64,000 nucleotides of DNA, from the NCBI GenBank assembly GCA_017465575.1, contig JAFTVX010000029.1, positions 1-64,000 of the forward strand. The letters run 5' to 3'. The notes below the pieces were generated by a model. The model searched no databases, had not been told where the DNA came from, and saw nothing but the letters and a program-made list of their open reading frames with translations. A program made the position numbers and the translations under genes. Positions within the stretch are counted from its first letter, which is position 1. Each line of letters starts with the position of its first letter. Shown here piece by piece: positions 46,093 through 54,409 of the stretch. Origin of the DNA: Alistipes sp. GTDB taxonomy: Bacteria > Bacteroidota > Bacteroidia > Bacteroidales > Rikenellaceae.

Positions 46093-47499
46093 ATGAATAG
46101 ATTTATTTCTATCGTTTGTTTGATGTTGGGCATAGTCGCCTTTGTCGCTTGTACCGACAGCCCTATAAATGGCGATGATGCAAGCGAAATCGTGGTTGGC
46201 CCAAATCAGAAAGAGAACCTATCGCAGACGGTCGATGCTTCTGCTACCGAAGGTTCGAGTGTTACATTTACGACTGATGGCGCTTGGTCATCGGTTATTA
46301 ATACCACTCGCTCTTCGGAGTGGGTAACAATTACCCCCGACCACGGCGATTCGGCAGGCACTTATACTATCTCGATTACACTTACCCCCAACGAGACAAG
46401 CGAGGAGCGTTATGCAGAGATTATTATTACTTGTGGTGAGCATACCATCACAATAACCATTACGCAGGGTGCAGCCCCCGAGACTCCCTCGGATGGAAAA
46501 GAGGATGATTCAAAGCCACAGCTGAAATATGTGAGCACAATTGATTATCGCTACACAGATTCGGTCGAAGAGTATGAGTCGGCACATTATACCTTGACAT
46601 ATAAGTATGATGAGCAGAACCGTGTTGTCAGAATCGAGGAGGTATACGATGCACAAGAGTCGTATGAAGCCTACGAGATATGGCATACATTCGACTATAC
46701 CATCGTGGATAATATTGATGTAACATCTTCGTATAAGAGTGGAGGCGATGATAGCACGAAGGATGAGACTTATGAGGTTGCTTTGCAGGAGGGAATAGCA
46801 GTAGAGGCGTTGCTACAAGGTGAATATGAGTTGTGGAATACCTATAAGTATTCATTCGAGTACGATGATGCAGGGTATCTTGTCCGAATGGTGCAGCATA
46901 GTGAGGAGTATGGCTCGGAGGGCTCAAATATCACTTATGAGGATGGCTTGATAACTGGTGTTATCTGGGATGAGTACAGCGAGGAAGATGATGACAGTAT
47001 GGTTTTTGATATAGATACATACTATCCGAATAGATATCCTAACGATAGAACAAATGTCGATTTCAATATGTTCCTATTAAACGGCAGTCCCGAGCTTGAG
47101 AGCGATATTGTTTCACTCCTTGTGTCGCTTCGTATGTGTGGTAAATTCGGTGATGCGTGTGTCGAGATTGGTGGCGGAGGCGATGAGTATGACTTAAATA
47201 TGCGAGTGGAAATTGTTGACGATCCGAACTATCGTGAACATTTCTCTATTTCTCGCATAATGCCAAGCTCTGACTTGTATCCCGCCGTTTATGAGTTTGA
47301 TGGCGATGGCTGTCCTACGAAGATATCATACGATGTAGTATATGAGGAATATCTGTGTGAGTATGATTTGGTTGCTACTTCCGAGGCAATAGAAACTCCT
47401 GAGGGATATATGTATGCAACAACCCAAGAGAACTATACCAAGACAAAGATTGGTGAGATTCGTTGTCCTGCGGTTTACACCATTACATATAAGGAGTAA
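46093..47499 (+). CDS. BACON-domain lipoprotein
   Basis: 468 residues. Lipoprotein signal with lipobox LGIVAFVAC, Cys20. Residues about 30-125 form one BACON domain (SSVTFTTDGAWSSVI; SEWVTITPDHGDSAGTYTISI; YAEIIITCGEHTITITITQ). Residues 140-468 are rich in Tyr, Glu and Asp, with repeated YxYDExxRVVRIE-type strands like DUF4595 proteins of the same phylum. Probably outer-membrane and possibly surface exposed; ligand unknown. Preceded by a 318-nt structured leader, followed by a strong terminator. Confidence 0.85.
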   Translation: MNRFISIVCLMLGIVAFVACTDSPINGDDASEIVVGPNQKENLSQTVDASATEGSSVTFTTDGAWSSVINTTRSSEWVTITPDHGDSAGTYTISITLTPNETSEERYAEIIITCGEHTITITITQGAAPETPSDGKEDDSKPQLKYVSTIDYRYTDSVEEYESAHYTLTYKYDEQNRVVRIEEVYDAQESYEAYEIWHTFDYTIVDNIDVTSSYKSGGDDSTKDETYEVALQEGIAVEALLQGEYELWNTYKYSFEYDDAGYLVRMVQHSEEYGSEGSNITYEDGLITGVIWDEYSEEDDDSMVFDIDTYYPNRYPNDRTNVDFNMFLLNGSPELESDIVSLLVSLRMCGKFGDACVEIGGGGDEYDLNMRVEIVDDPNYREHFSISRIMPSSDLYPAVYEFDGDGCPTKISYDVVYEEYLCEYDLVATSEAIETPEGYMYATTQENYTKTKIGEIRCPAVYTITYKE

Positions 47500-47533
47500 T
47501 TTTTTAATTGATTAGAAATAGTTGAAAATTGTA

Positions 47534-47572
47534 GAGAGTGACCTTCCTCCCTCGAAGGTTGCTCTCGTTTTG
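47534..47572 (+). terminator. BACON lipoprotein terminator
   Basis: A 13-bp stem with wobble pairs (47534-47546 with 47554-47566), 7-nt loop, followed by GTTTTGT. Confidence 0.85.
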
Positions 47573-47601
47573 TAAAATGATTACCTATCTCTTTCAATAA
47601 T

Positions 47602-47635
47602 TTAGGCGTATGTAGATTGCTCTGCATACGCCTAA
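47602..47635. terminator. bidirectional terminator
   Basis: TTAGGCGTATG/CATACGCCTAA, an 11-bp perfect stem. It lies 20 nt past the stop of the minus-strand 174-residue gene and faces the plus-strand lipoprotein gene. Confidence 0.8.
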
Positions 47636-47655
47636 TTTGTTATTGCTCGATAATG

Positions 47656-48180
47656 TTACTTTAACCTCTCTGCTTCGCTGCGGGAGATTATGCGGTAGTG
47701 CGGGTGGTAGGTGGTGTTGTAGGTGCGGCTGTGGTGGACTACATAGCGACCATTCGAAATCATTTCGGCAATGTTTGTCGAGTCTTGCTCGAAGCTCTCT
47801 AATTTATGTAGTCTGTCGTAGTTTTGTGTGATAATCATCTGCCACTCCTTTTGCCACTCGGCAAGCGCTGTGCTATCTGCTGTTGTGCACTTTTCTGCAC
47901 TCTTCATAAAGGCATCGGTGAGTTCATCGCTTGTGATTTTGCCATCACGAATGGCGTGAAGGTCTACCCTTATATGGTCGCCTCGCCAGCCACAAGGCTC
48001 AAAATAATCCGTCCTCTCATTGCCACACTCTCTCGACTCTCGTTCGATATACGCCTTGACTGTTGCTCTATCCGATAGCAGGTGAGCCACGCCAAAGCGG
48101 TCTTGGAACATCGTCTTGTAGACATCCTGAAGCGTAGCAGCGGGGTAGCGGTCGAGAAGTTGCCGAACCGCCCCGCGCAT
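47656..48180 (-). CDS. uncharacterised Bacteroidales protein
   Basis: 174 residues, no signal peptide from this start, not a family I can name. Distinct conserved-looking stretches: YKTMFQDRFGVAHLLSD, YFEPCGWRGDHIRVDLHAI and the His-rich ending GRYVVHHSRTYNTTYHPHYRII. I remember similar Bacteroides proteins with the same HHSR...PHYRII ending, all of unknown function. The Cys/His content suggests metal binding or catalysis but no motif is diagnostic. It starts 6 nt after the DUF362 gene and is cotranscribed with it. Confidence 0.75.
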   Translation of the reverse strand: MRGAVRQLLDRYPAATLQDVYKTMFQDRFGVAHLLSDRATVKAYIERESRECGNERTDYFEPCGWRGDHIRVDLHAIRDGKITSDELTDAFMKSAEKCTTADSTALAEWQKEWQMIITQNYDRLHKLESFEQDSTNIAEMISNGRYVVHHSRTYNTTYHPHYRIISRSEAERLK

Positions 48181-48186
48181 AGCTAT

Positions 48187-49149
48187 TCAGTCGATATTTA
48201 CAAGTTCGTAAGACTTCGAGCCAAGACCAATCTGCTCGGCATAATCGACGATATGTGTGCCGTGGCGCGACTTGATGCGCTCCAACAACGGACCATTGTC
48301 GTTGCCCTCCTCGGGGGTGATATTAAAGACGATATCGAGGCACGCCTGATCGAGAGCCACAGGGTCGGTAGATGCCAAGATGCCGATATCCTTCAACAAG
48401 GGGTCAGCAGGGTGAGCATCGCAGTCGCAGTCAATAGACATATTGTTCATCACATTGATATAGACAATCTTGCCCTCGCCAAAGTATTCGTGAACAGACT
48501 GTGCAGCAGCTGCCATAGACTCCAAGAAGCCAATCTGGTCGCCCGTGAAGCCCCACATCTCATCGGGGTTCTCGGTATTGCCCACAGAGTGGATATACGC
48601 CTTGCCATTGCGCGAGGCAACGCCGATAGACTGGTTCTTCAACACGCCACCAAAGCCACCCATAGCGTGGCCCTTGAAGTGGGCGAGGTTAATCATAAAG
48701 TCGTAGTTCTCAATATTCTTGCCGACAAGGTTATATTTGAGGTGGGTGGTGTCCTGCACGGGAATCTTAATCTCGCCCTCGGTATCCATAATATCGACAT
48801 TGGCAATATCGAAGAAGCCGTGCTCACGCGCCGCCTTGAGGTGCTCCTCTGACGAGAAGCGGCGACCACGATAGGCGGTGTTGCACTCAACGATAGTGCC
48901 ATCTACCGACTGCACAAGCTTGCCGATAAGCTCGGGCTTAAGGTAGTTCTTGCCACCGGGCTCGCCAGTCGAAATCTTAACGGCAACATTGCCCTCTGCC
49001 TCGATGTCCAACGCCTCATATACGCGCATTAGACCCTCGGGGGTAATCTCGGTTGTCATATAGACCTTGGGAGTGCTCTCCTCGGTCGTGGGTGCCTCGG
49101 CACAACCAACGGCGGTTGCGACGAGCAAAAGTGCAAATAACTTTCTCAT
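48187..49149 (-). CDS. DUF362 lipoprotein
   Basis: 320 residues, lipobox VATAVGC with Cys16, then a DUF362 domain: VAVKISTGEPGGKNYLKPELI, INLAHFKGHAMGGFGGVLKNQSIG, and CDCDAHPADPLLKDIGILASTDPVALDQA. DUF362 proteins often carry a ferredoxin domain; this one has none. The His and Cys in FKGHAMGG and the DCDCDAH loop could hold a metal. Function unsettled. Operon with the 174-residue gene, and 22 nt below the sensor kinase gene. Confidence 0.88.
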   Translation of the reverse strand: MRKLFALLLVATAVGCAEAPTTEESTPKVYMTTEITPEGLMRVYEALDIEAEGNVAVKISTGEPGGKNYLKPELIGKLVQSVDGTIVECNTAYRGRRFSSEEHLKAAREHGFFDIANVDIMDTEGEIKIPVQDTTHLKYNLVGKNIENYDFMINLAHFKGHAMGGFGGVLKNQSIGVASRNGKAYIHSVGNTENPDEMWGFTGDQIGFLESMAAAAQSVHEYFGEGKIVYINVMNNMSIDCDCDAHPADPLLKDIGILASTDPVALDQACLDIVFNITPEEGNDNGPLLERIKSRHGTHIVDYAEQIGLGSKSYELVNID

Positions 49150-49171
49150 ATTTCTTTACGGTTTATTTTGA

Positions 49172-50278
49172 CTAATTCTCTGCTACGGGCAAGGTAAACT
49201 TAAACTCCAAGCCACCAGCCTTGCGGTTGTAGACCTCGATATCGCCACCGTGGAACAACACGGCATTCTTCACAATCGACAAGCCGAGACCTGTGCCACC
49301 GAGTTTGCGTGAGCGACCAGCATCGATGCGGTAGAAGCGCTCGAAGATATGGTTGATATGGTCCTCGTCGATGCCGATGCCGTTGTCGGAGAATGTGATG
49401 GTGTGCATCGAGTCGTTACCCTCCGAAAGGCGGATAAAGATATCACGACCACCCGAATAGGCGATAGCATTGTCCGTGAGGTTCTTGATAATCGACATAA
49501 GGAGTGTCGAGTTGCCATTTACCAACACCTTCTCGGGCATATCGATATTCACGCGCATCTGTCGCTCCTGTGGGAGAAGCTTAACCTCCGAAGCCACCTC
49601 ATCGATAATAGCACGAAGGTCAACAACCTCTGTCTCGATACGGCTGCTACCATCCTCCAAGCGTGTGATGGTCGATACATCGTGCAGAAGCTGAGTAAGT
49701 CGCTGGCTATGAGCATAGCTCTTCTCGATAAACGAACGGCGCTCCTCGTCACTGATATCGTTGCTATTGATGATGGTCTCCAAGTAGCCCTGAATAGCCG
49801 CCACGGGTGTCTTAAGTTCGTGGTTGATATTGTTGGTAAGTTGTCGCTTGATACGCAACTTCTCTTCCTTCTCGTGGATAGCCTTGTCGTGTTCGTGCTC
49901 CAAGGCATACGATGTCTGGCGCAAGCGCTGATAGAGGTCGATAATATGTCGCGAGAGGTCGCCCAACTCGTCGCGTGCAAAGTCGGGTACAGACTCGATA
50001 TCGGCGCCATTATCCATAGCATCAACCACACGCTTTAGGTTGCGGAGGTTGCGGCTGAAGCGCACCGAGAGGAAGATTGCAACAACACCCATAAGTGCAG
50101 CTATGGCGATAATTGCGTAGAAGATACCCTCGTCGAGCACCTCCGAGATACCCTTGTGGCTGGTGAGTGATAAGCGGTAGATGATAACGCCGCCAATAAT
50201 TGTGATGCTGAACAACGCCAGCAAAATGTACATACCTCCGCGGTAAGATAGTGTCTTATTCTTCAAATCCGTAGCCAT
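49172..50278 (-). CDS. sensor histidine kinase (PhoR-like architecture)
   Basis: 368 residues: two membrane segments (about 16-36 and 53-73) with a very short outside loop, a HAMP-like linker, HisKA with phospho-acceptor His153 (NNINHELKTPVAAIQGYLE) and HATPase_c (NLTDNAIAYSG, SDNGIGIDEDH, GTGLGLSIVKN). The short outside loop argues for sensing inside the membrane or through a partner, as PhoR does. Start overlaps the response-regulator gene by 23 nt. Divergent from a PiT phosphate transporter, so a phosphate role is plausible. Confidence 0.93.
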   Translation of the reverse strand: MATDLKNKTLSYRGGMYILLALFSITIIGGVIIYRLSLTSHKGISEVLDEGIFYAIIAIAALMGVVAIFLSVRFSRNLRNLKRVVDAMDNGADIESVPDFARDELGDLSRHIIDLYQRLRQTSYALEHEHDKAIHEKEEKLRIKRQLTNNINHELKTPVAAIQGYLETIINSNDISDEERRSFIEKSYAHSQRLTQLLHDVSTITRLEDGSSRIETEVVDLRAIIDEVASEVKLLPQERQMRVNIDMPEKVLVNGNSTLLMSIIKNLTDNAIAYSGGRDIFIRLSEGNDSMHTITFSDNGIGIDEDHINHIFERFYRIDAGRSRKLGGTGLGLSIVKNAVLFHGGDIEVYNRKAGGLEFKFTLPVAEN

Positions 50279-50951
50279 AACCAGTTCGTGTTATAATGTG
50301 ATTACCATATTTTCCAAGTTTTTTGCGCATTCGCGTGATGTTTACATCGATGGTGCGGTCTAAGACCACCACCTCGTCGCTCCACACACGCTTCATAATC
50401 TGCTCGCGCGAGAGTATTGTGCCTATGTTGGATAGCAACAACACCAAGATATCAAACTCTTTGCGCGTGAGCGAAATCTCCTCGCCCGATATTGTGCATC
50501 GCTTCTTGAGAAGATTGACCACCAACTCCTCGAAGCGGATTACGCTCTCGCTATCTTCGGTCGTGGGCTTTGCCTGATGTTGCGAACGGCGCAACACCGA
50601 GCGCACACGCGCCATAACCTCTGCCACCGAGAAAGGCTTTGCGATATAGTCGTCGGCACCGATATCCAAACCCTCAATCTTGTCTGCCTCCGCATCGCGA
50701 GCAGTGCAGAAGATGATGGGTATGGTAGCCGTATCGCGCCTTTTGCGCAGTATCTTCGCCATACCGAAGCCACTCAACTCGCCCATCATCACATCCAAGA
50801 TGATAAGGTCGAGCTTGTCGAGGTCGAGCGTCAGAGCCTCCTCGGCACTCAATGCAGTAAGCACCTCGTAGCCCTCGCGTTCAAGGTTGAATTTCAGAAT
50901 CTCACACAACGACTCCTCATCATCAACAACCAATATACGATATTTGCTCAT
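50256..50951 (-). CDS. OmpR/PhoB-family response regulator
   Basis: 231 residues: receiver domain with phospho-acceptor Asp53 (LIILDVMMGE), an acidic DDEE pocket at 10-13, a Thr near position 83 (FCTARDA) and the Lys in YIAKPFS; then a winged-helix domain (LTRKEFDILVLLLSNIGTILSREQIM and DRTIDVNITRMRKKLGKYG). It transcribes away from the PiT gene, 315 nt apart. TTTGTAAC direct repeats in front of PiT are candidate binding sites. Confidence 0.95.
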   Translation of the reverse strand: MSKYRILVVDDEESLCEILKFNLEREGYEVLTALSAEEALTLDLDKLDLIILDVMMGELSGFGMAKILRKRRDTATIPIIFCTARDAEADKIEGLDIGADDYIAKPFSVAEVMARVRSVLRRSQHQAKPTTEDSESVIRFEELVVNLLKKRCTISGEEISLTRKEFDILVLLLSNIGTILSREQIMKRVWSDEVVVLDRTIDVNITRMRKKLGKYGNHIITRTGYGYGFEE

Positions 50952-50974
50952 TGTTTTTAATCTTAAATATCATA

Positions 50975-51005
50975 CAAATATAGGTATATTTATTCGGAAT
51001 TACAA
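50975..51005 (-). promoter_or_regulatory. response regulator/histidine kinase operon promoter
   Basis: Minus strand TTG (51003-51005), 20 nt, TATATTTG (50975-50982). Leader about 20 nt. Confidence 0.75.
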
Positions 51006-51085
51006 CCATTTCGACCAAAATATTCTATTATTTTAGAGGCACATCTGCTTTGAAAAATATTACGATTGTTACACGACTTAACGGT

Positions 51086-51122
51086 TTTGTAACAACTTTG
51101 TAACAATTTATTTGTAACTTTG
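51086..51122 (+). promoter_or_regulatory. PiT promoter with PHO-box-like direct repeats
   Basis: TTTGTAAC occurs at 51086-51093, 51097-51104 and 51111-51118, the first two 11 bp apart as in PhoB boxes. The -7 box TAACTTTG (51115-51122) overlaps the third. No TTTG sits at the normal -33 distance, which fits an activator-dependent promoter. Confidence 0.55.
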
Positions 51123-51171
51123 TCGTCGAAGAAACTATGATATTATGCATCGCATAACCTCAAGATAGATT

Positions 51172-51219
51172 GCCCTCTTATCGAAGTTCTCGACTTCGGT
51201 AGTGGGCTTTTTCTCTTTT
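51172..51219 (+). terminator. terminator inside the PiT leader
   Basis: GCCC/GGGC at the base, then CT/AG, then ATCGAAG/CTTCGGT (one wobble) around TTCTCGA, followed by TTTTTCTCTTTT. It lies about 50 nt before the PiT ATG and about 50 nt after the -7 box, so it may be an attenuator or the end of a small RNA. Confidence 0.75.
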
Positions 51220-51266
51220 AGGGGCGCCTGTTTTTGTGTTGCAGAATAATATTAACTAATTGATAT

Positions 51267-53483
51267 ATGGATCTTTTTATCGTTATCACCCTTGCCCTTT
51301 TGGCTATTATGGGTATCGTAGTTGGCGTGTCGAACGATGCTGTCAACTTCCTTAACTCTGCCTTCGGCTCTAAGGCTGCCAAGAAGAATGTAATCCTTGC
51401 GATTGCAGGTCTTGGCGTTATGGTCGGCGTTATGACATCGAGCGGTATGATGGATGTTGCGCGTAGTGGCGTATTCTACCCCGAGATGTTCTCCTATCAG
51501 GAGATTATGATTCTTTTCCTCGGTATGATGCTCTCAAACATCATTCTCTTGGATATCTACAACACCTTGGGTCTGCCCACCTCGACTACCGTATCGTTGG
51601 TATTTGGCTTGCTCGGCTCGGCAATGGCGTTGGCGCTCTACAACATATGGGGTGGCACTACCGATGCTTCGCTCGGCGACTTTATCAACTCGGGTAACGC
51701 CCTGGCTATCGTGTCGGGAATCTTGCTCTCGGTGGTGTTGGCATTCTTCACAGGTCACCTTTTGATGTATATCTCGCGTTTTATCTTCTCGTTCCGCTAC
51801 CACAAGCTCTTCAACCGTTGGGGTGCTCTCTGGTGCGGTATTACCTTGGCGGGTATCATCTACTTCACCGTATTCAAGGGCTTGAAGAGCACCTCGCTTA
51901 TCCCCGATGCTCTCAAGGAGTTTGTCAACGATAACACAGCCATCTCGTTGCTTATCCTCTGGGTTGCCAGCTCGGCACTTCTTTGGGTTTTGCAGCGTTG
52001 CAAGGTCAATATCTTGCGCGTGTCAATCCTTGCTGGTACTTTCTCGTTGGCGTTGGCATTTGCGGGTAACGACCTTGTGAACTTTATCGGTGTGCCCTAT
52101 GCTGGTTACGACTCATATATGATTGCCCAGGAGCTTGGCGCCGAGCCTACCTCGATGGCAGCTCTTGCCAACCCCACACAGGCGAACTTCTGGATTATGT
52201 GTGCTGCGGGCTTGGTGATGGTCGTTACACTCTTTACCTCGAAGAAGGCGATGCGTGTTATCGAGACCGAGCGCAAGCTATCGTCGCAGACCGAGGAGGC
52301 AACTCCCAATGCCGATGCACTCCCCGCATCGCGTGGCATCGTTCGTGGCGCCCGTATGCTCAACGATGGCTTGGCACGCATTACGCCCAACTGGCTTATC
52401 GAGATTATCAACAACCGCTTCGAGCCCCTCTCGGAGGAGGAGCGTGGCGATGTAAACTACGACCTTATCCGTGCTACGGTGAACCTTACGGCGGCTGCAA
52501 TCCTTATCTCTATCGGTACACAGCTCAAGTTGCCCTTGTCTACTACCTATGTTGTATTTATGGTGTCGATGGGCTCGTCGCTTGCCGACCGTGCTTGGGG
52601 TCGTGAGAGTGCCGTATATCGTATCACTGGTGTTATGACCGTGATTATGGGTTGGTTCGTTACGGCTGTTGGTGGCTTTATCATCGCCCTTGCCGTTACG
52701 CTTGTACTCGTCTACGGTGGCACGATAGCGATTATCGCCGTTACGGCAATTTGTGGCTATATGCTTATCAAGAGCAACTTTGCCAAGAAGGATGATGACA
52801 AAAAGGATGTCGAGGAGTCGGCTGTAGCGAAGATTGGTGAGAGCCTCAAGCAGAGCCCCGAGGAGGCACTTATCGCCTATACAGAGCATATCTGCTCGTC
52901 GATGGAGAAGGTTACGATGATTTACGACCGCACGATTGTAGCGGTGTTCAAAGAGAATCGTAAGGTATTGAAGGAGATGGTGCACGAGGCTGAGGAGTTC
53001 TACTTCTCGACACGCCAGCAGAAGTATGAGATTATCCCGCTGTTGCGTGATTTGCAGGATAGCGATGTTCATACTGGCCACTTCTATGTGCAGGTTGTCG
53101 ACTATATCTCGGAGACCAGCAAGGCGTTGTTGCATATCACACGCCCCTGCTACAAGCATGTAGATAACAACCACACAGGTCTTTCGAAGGAGCAGGTTTA
53201 CGACCTTAAGCGTATCAACGACCGCGTGGAGGATATCTTCTCGGATATCAACGATATGCTTCGCAACCGCTCGTTCGATGCTATGGATACAGTGCTTACC
53301 AAGCGTGATGAGATGTTCGACCTTATCGACGAGGTGATGCAGAACCAGCTCCGTCGTCTTCGCGACACTGGTGGCTCATCATCGGCAAATATGCTCTTCT
53401 TCAACATTCTTACCGAGACCAAGACTATGGTTCTTCACTCGCGTAATATTATGAAGTCGTTGGAGCACTTCGTCCAGAAGTAA
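51267..53483 (+). CDS. PiT family phosphate transporter fused to a PhoU-like domain
   Basis: 738 residues. The membrane part (1-510) has both PiT signatures: GVSNDAVNFLNSAFG (20-34) and AFAGNDLVNFIGVPYAG (about 263-279), with GLPTSTTVSLVFG and LKLPLSTTYVVFMVSMGSSLADRAWG in matching halves. Residues 520-738 are soluble, helical and PhoU-like (EEFYFSTRQQKYEIIPLLRD; LKRINDRVEDIFSDINDML). Fusion of PiT and PhoU in one chain is known in Bacteroidota. Cation-coupled inorganic phosphate uptake is the family role. The stop codon is the first triplet of structured element B. Confidence 0.94.
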   Translation: MDLFIVITLALLAIMGIVVGVSNDAVNFLNSAFGSKAAKKNVILAIAGLGVMVGVMTSSGMMDVARSGVFYPEMFSYQEIMILFLGMMLSNIILLDIYNTLGLPTSTTVSLVFGLLGSAMALALYNIWGGTTDASLGDFINSGNALAIVSGILLSVVLAFFTGHLLMYISRFIFSFRYHKLFNRWGALWCGITLAGIIYFTVFKGLKSTSLIPDALKEFVNDNTAISLLILWVASSALLWVLQRCKVNILRVSILAGTFSLALAFAGNDLVNFIGVPYAGYDSYMIAQELGAEPTSMAALANPTQANFWIMCAAGLVMVVTLFTSKKAMRVIETERKLSSQTEEATPNADALPASRGIVRGARMLNDGLARITPNWLIEIINNRFEPLSEEERGDVNYDLIRATVNLTAAAILISIGTQLKLPLSTTYVVFMVSMGSSLADRAWGRESAVYRITGVMTVIMGWFVTAVGGFIIALAVTLVLVYGGTIAIIAVTAICGYMLIKSNFAKKDDDKKDVEESAVAKIGESLKQSPEEALIAYTEHICSSMEKVTMIYDRTIVAVFKENRKVLKEMVHEAEEFYFSTRQQKYEIIPLLRDLQDSDVHTGHFYVQVVDYISETSKALLHITRPCYKHVDNNHTGLSKEQVYDLKRINDRVEDIFSDINDMLRNRSFDAMDTVLTKRDEMFDLIDEVMQNQLRRLRDTGGSSSANMLFFNILTETKTMVLHSRNIMKSLEHFVQK

Positions 53484-53612
53484 TTTGTTGTGATAGCGGC
53501 GCTACTGCTTTCGCTTCCCAAAAGCTAAACCCCTCGGGCTGTACCTCTTAGTACTATCCCGAGGGGTTTCCTTTTGCGAAACGCCACATTAGCACCACTC
53601 TGACAACAAATT
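53482..53612 (+). repeat. structured 131-nt element, copy B, at the PiT stop codon
   Basis: Begins within the PiT stop TAA. Terminal repeats AATTTGTTGT (53482-53491) and ACAACAAATT (53603-53612). Perfect apical stem CCCCTCGGG (53530-53538) / CCCGAGGGG (53558-53566), capped by CTGTACC...GTACTAT. Copy A has CCCCGAGGG/CCCCCGGGG at the same place: sequence changed, pairing largely kept. The two differ over most of the stem but share the cap and ends. Confidence 0.8.
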
Positions 53613-53677
53613 GGCTGAGTGCTGGCTGGAAGGTGTGGTCATTAAATTATCTAAATCCTATCTCTCTGCGCCTTCGG

Positions 53678-54409
53678 CTACTTATCAAACCTCTCCAAGA
53701 ACGCCTCTTTGTAGTTCTCACCCAAGGGGATATACTCGCCATTGTCGAGGAAGATACGGCCCTTGGTGTAGCTTGCGATGCGCTTAAGGTTGACGATATA
53801 CGAGCGGTGAACACGCATAAAACTATCCTGTGGCAGAGAGGTCTCCATATTCTTTAGGCGGAAGAGGGTGGTGATGGTCGAGCTACCCTCGATATGCAGG
53901 CGGACATACTCGCCGGCACTCTCCAGGTAGATGATATCTGCCACCTTGACAAGCTGTGTCTTATAGTCTGCCTTAACCGAGATAACCTCGTTATCGGCGC
54001 TCTCTGCCTCGTTTTGTGCTATGGCACTCTCGGCAGCGTGGCAACGGTCGACAAGGTCGACAAGAGAGATAACCTTCTGTGTCGCCTTCTCAAACTCATC
54101 ACGCGTAAAGGGCTTCAACAGATAGTCGATAGCGTTGAGCTTAAAGCCCTCGAGGGCATACTCCGAGTGGGCGGTGGTGAAGATAATATATTGGTTGGTC
54201 GTCAACTGGCGCACGAAGTCGATGCCGTTCAAGTCGGGCATATTGATGTCGACAAAGATAAGGTCGACACTCTCCTTTGCCAATATCTCGCGTGCCTGAA
54301 TGGCGCTGCGACACGATGCCACAAGCTCCAATTGGTCGTTACGCTCTATGTAGCTCTTAATCTGACGCAAAGCCAAGGGCTCATCGTCGATAGCGATACA
54401 TCTTACCAT
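53678..54409 (-). CDS. LytTR-family response regulator
   Basis: 243 residues: receiver domain with Asp54 (LIFVDINMPDLNG) and Lys in YLLKPFTRDEF, a linker, then a LytTR DNA-binding domain from about 142 (VISVKADYKTQLVKVADIIYLESAGEYVRLH; FMRVHRSYIVNLKRI; PLGENYKEAFLERF). AlgR/LytR-type regulators commonly control surface or exported functions. Overlaps the kinase gene by 7 nt. Confidence 0.95.
   Translation of the reverse strand: MVRCIAIDDEPLALRQIKSYIERNDQLELVASCRSAIQAREILAKESVDLIFVDINMPDLNGIDFVRQLTTNQYIIFTTAHSEYALEGFKLNAIDYLLKPFTRDEFEKATQKVISLVDLVDRCHAAESAIAQNEAESADNEVISVKADYKTQLVKVADIIYLESAGEYVRLHIEGSSTITTLFRLKNMETSLPQDSFMRVHRSYIVNLKRIASYTKGRIFLDNGEYIPLGENYKEAFLERFDK

Larger units (their letters stand above)
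50952..51266. other. 315-nt divergent control region between the two-component system and PiT
   Basis: Holds the response-regulator promoter (50975-51005), TTTGTAAC direct repeats with the PiT -7 box (51086-51122), a TTATGC/GCATAA hairpin (51143-51157) and an intrinsic terminator (51172-51219) inside the PiT leader. Confidence 0.7.
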
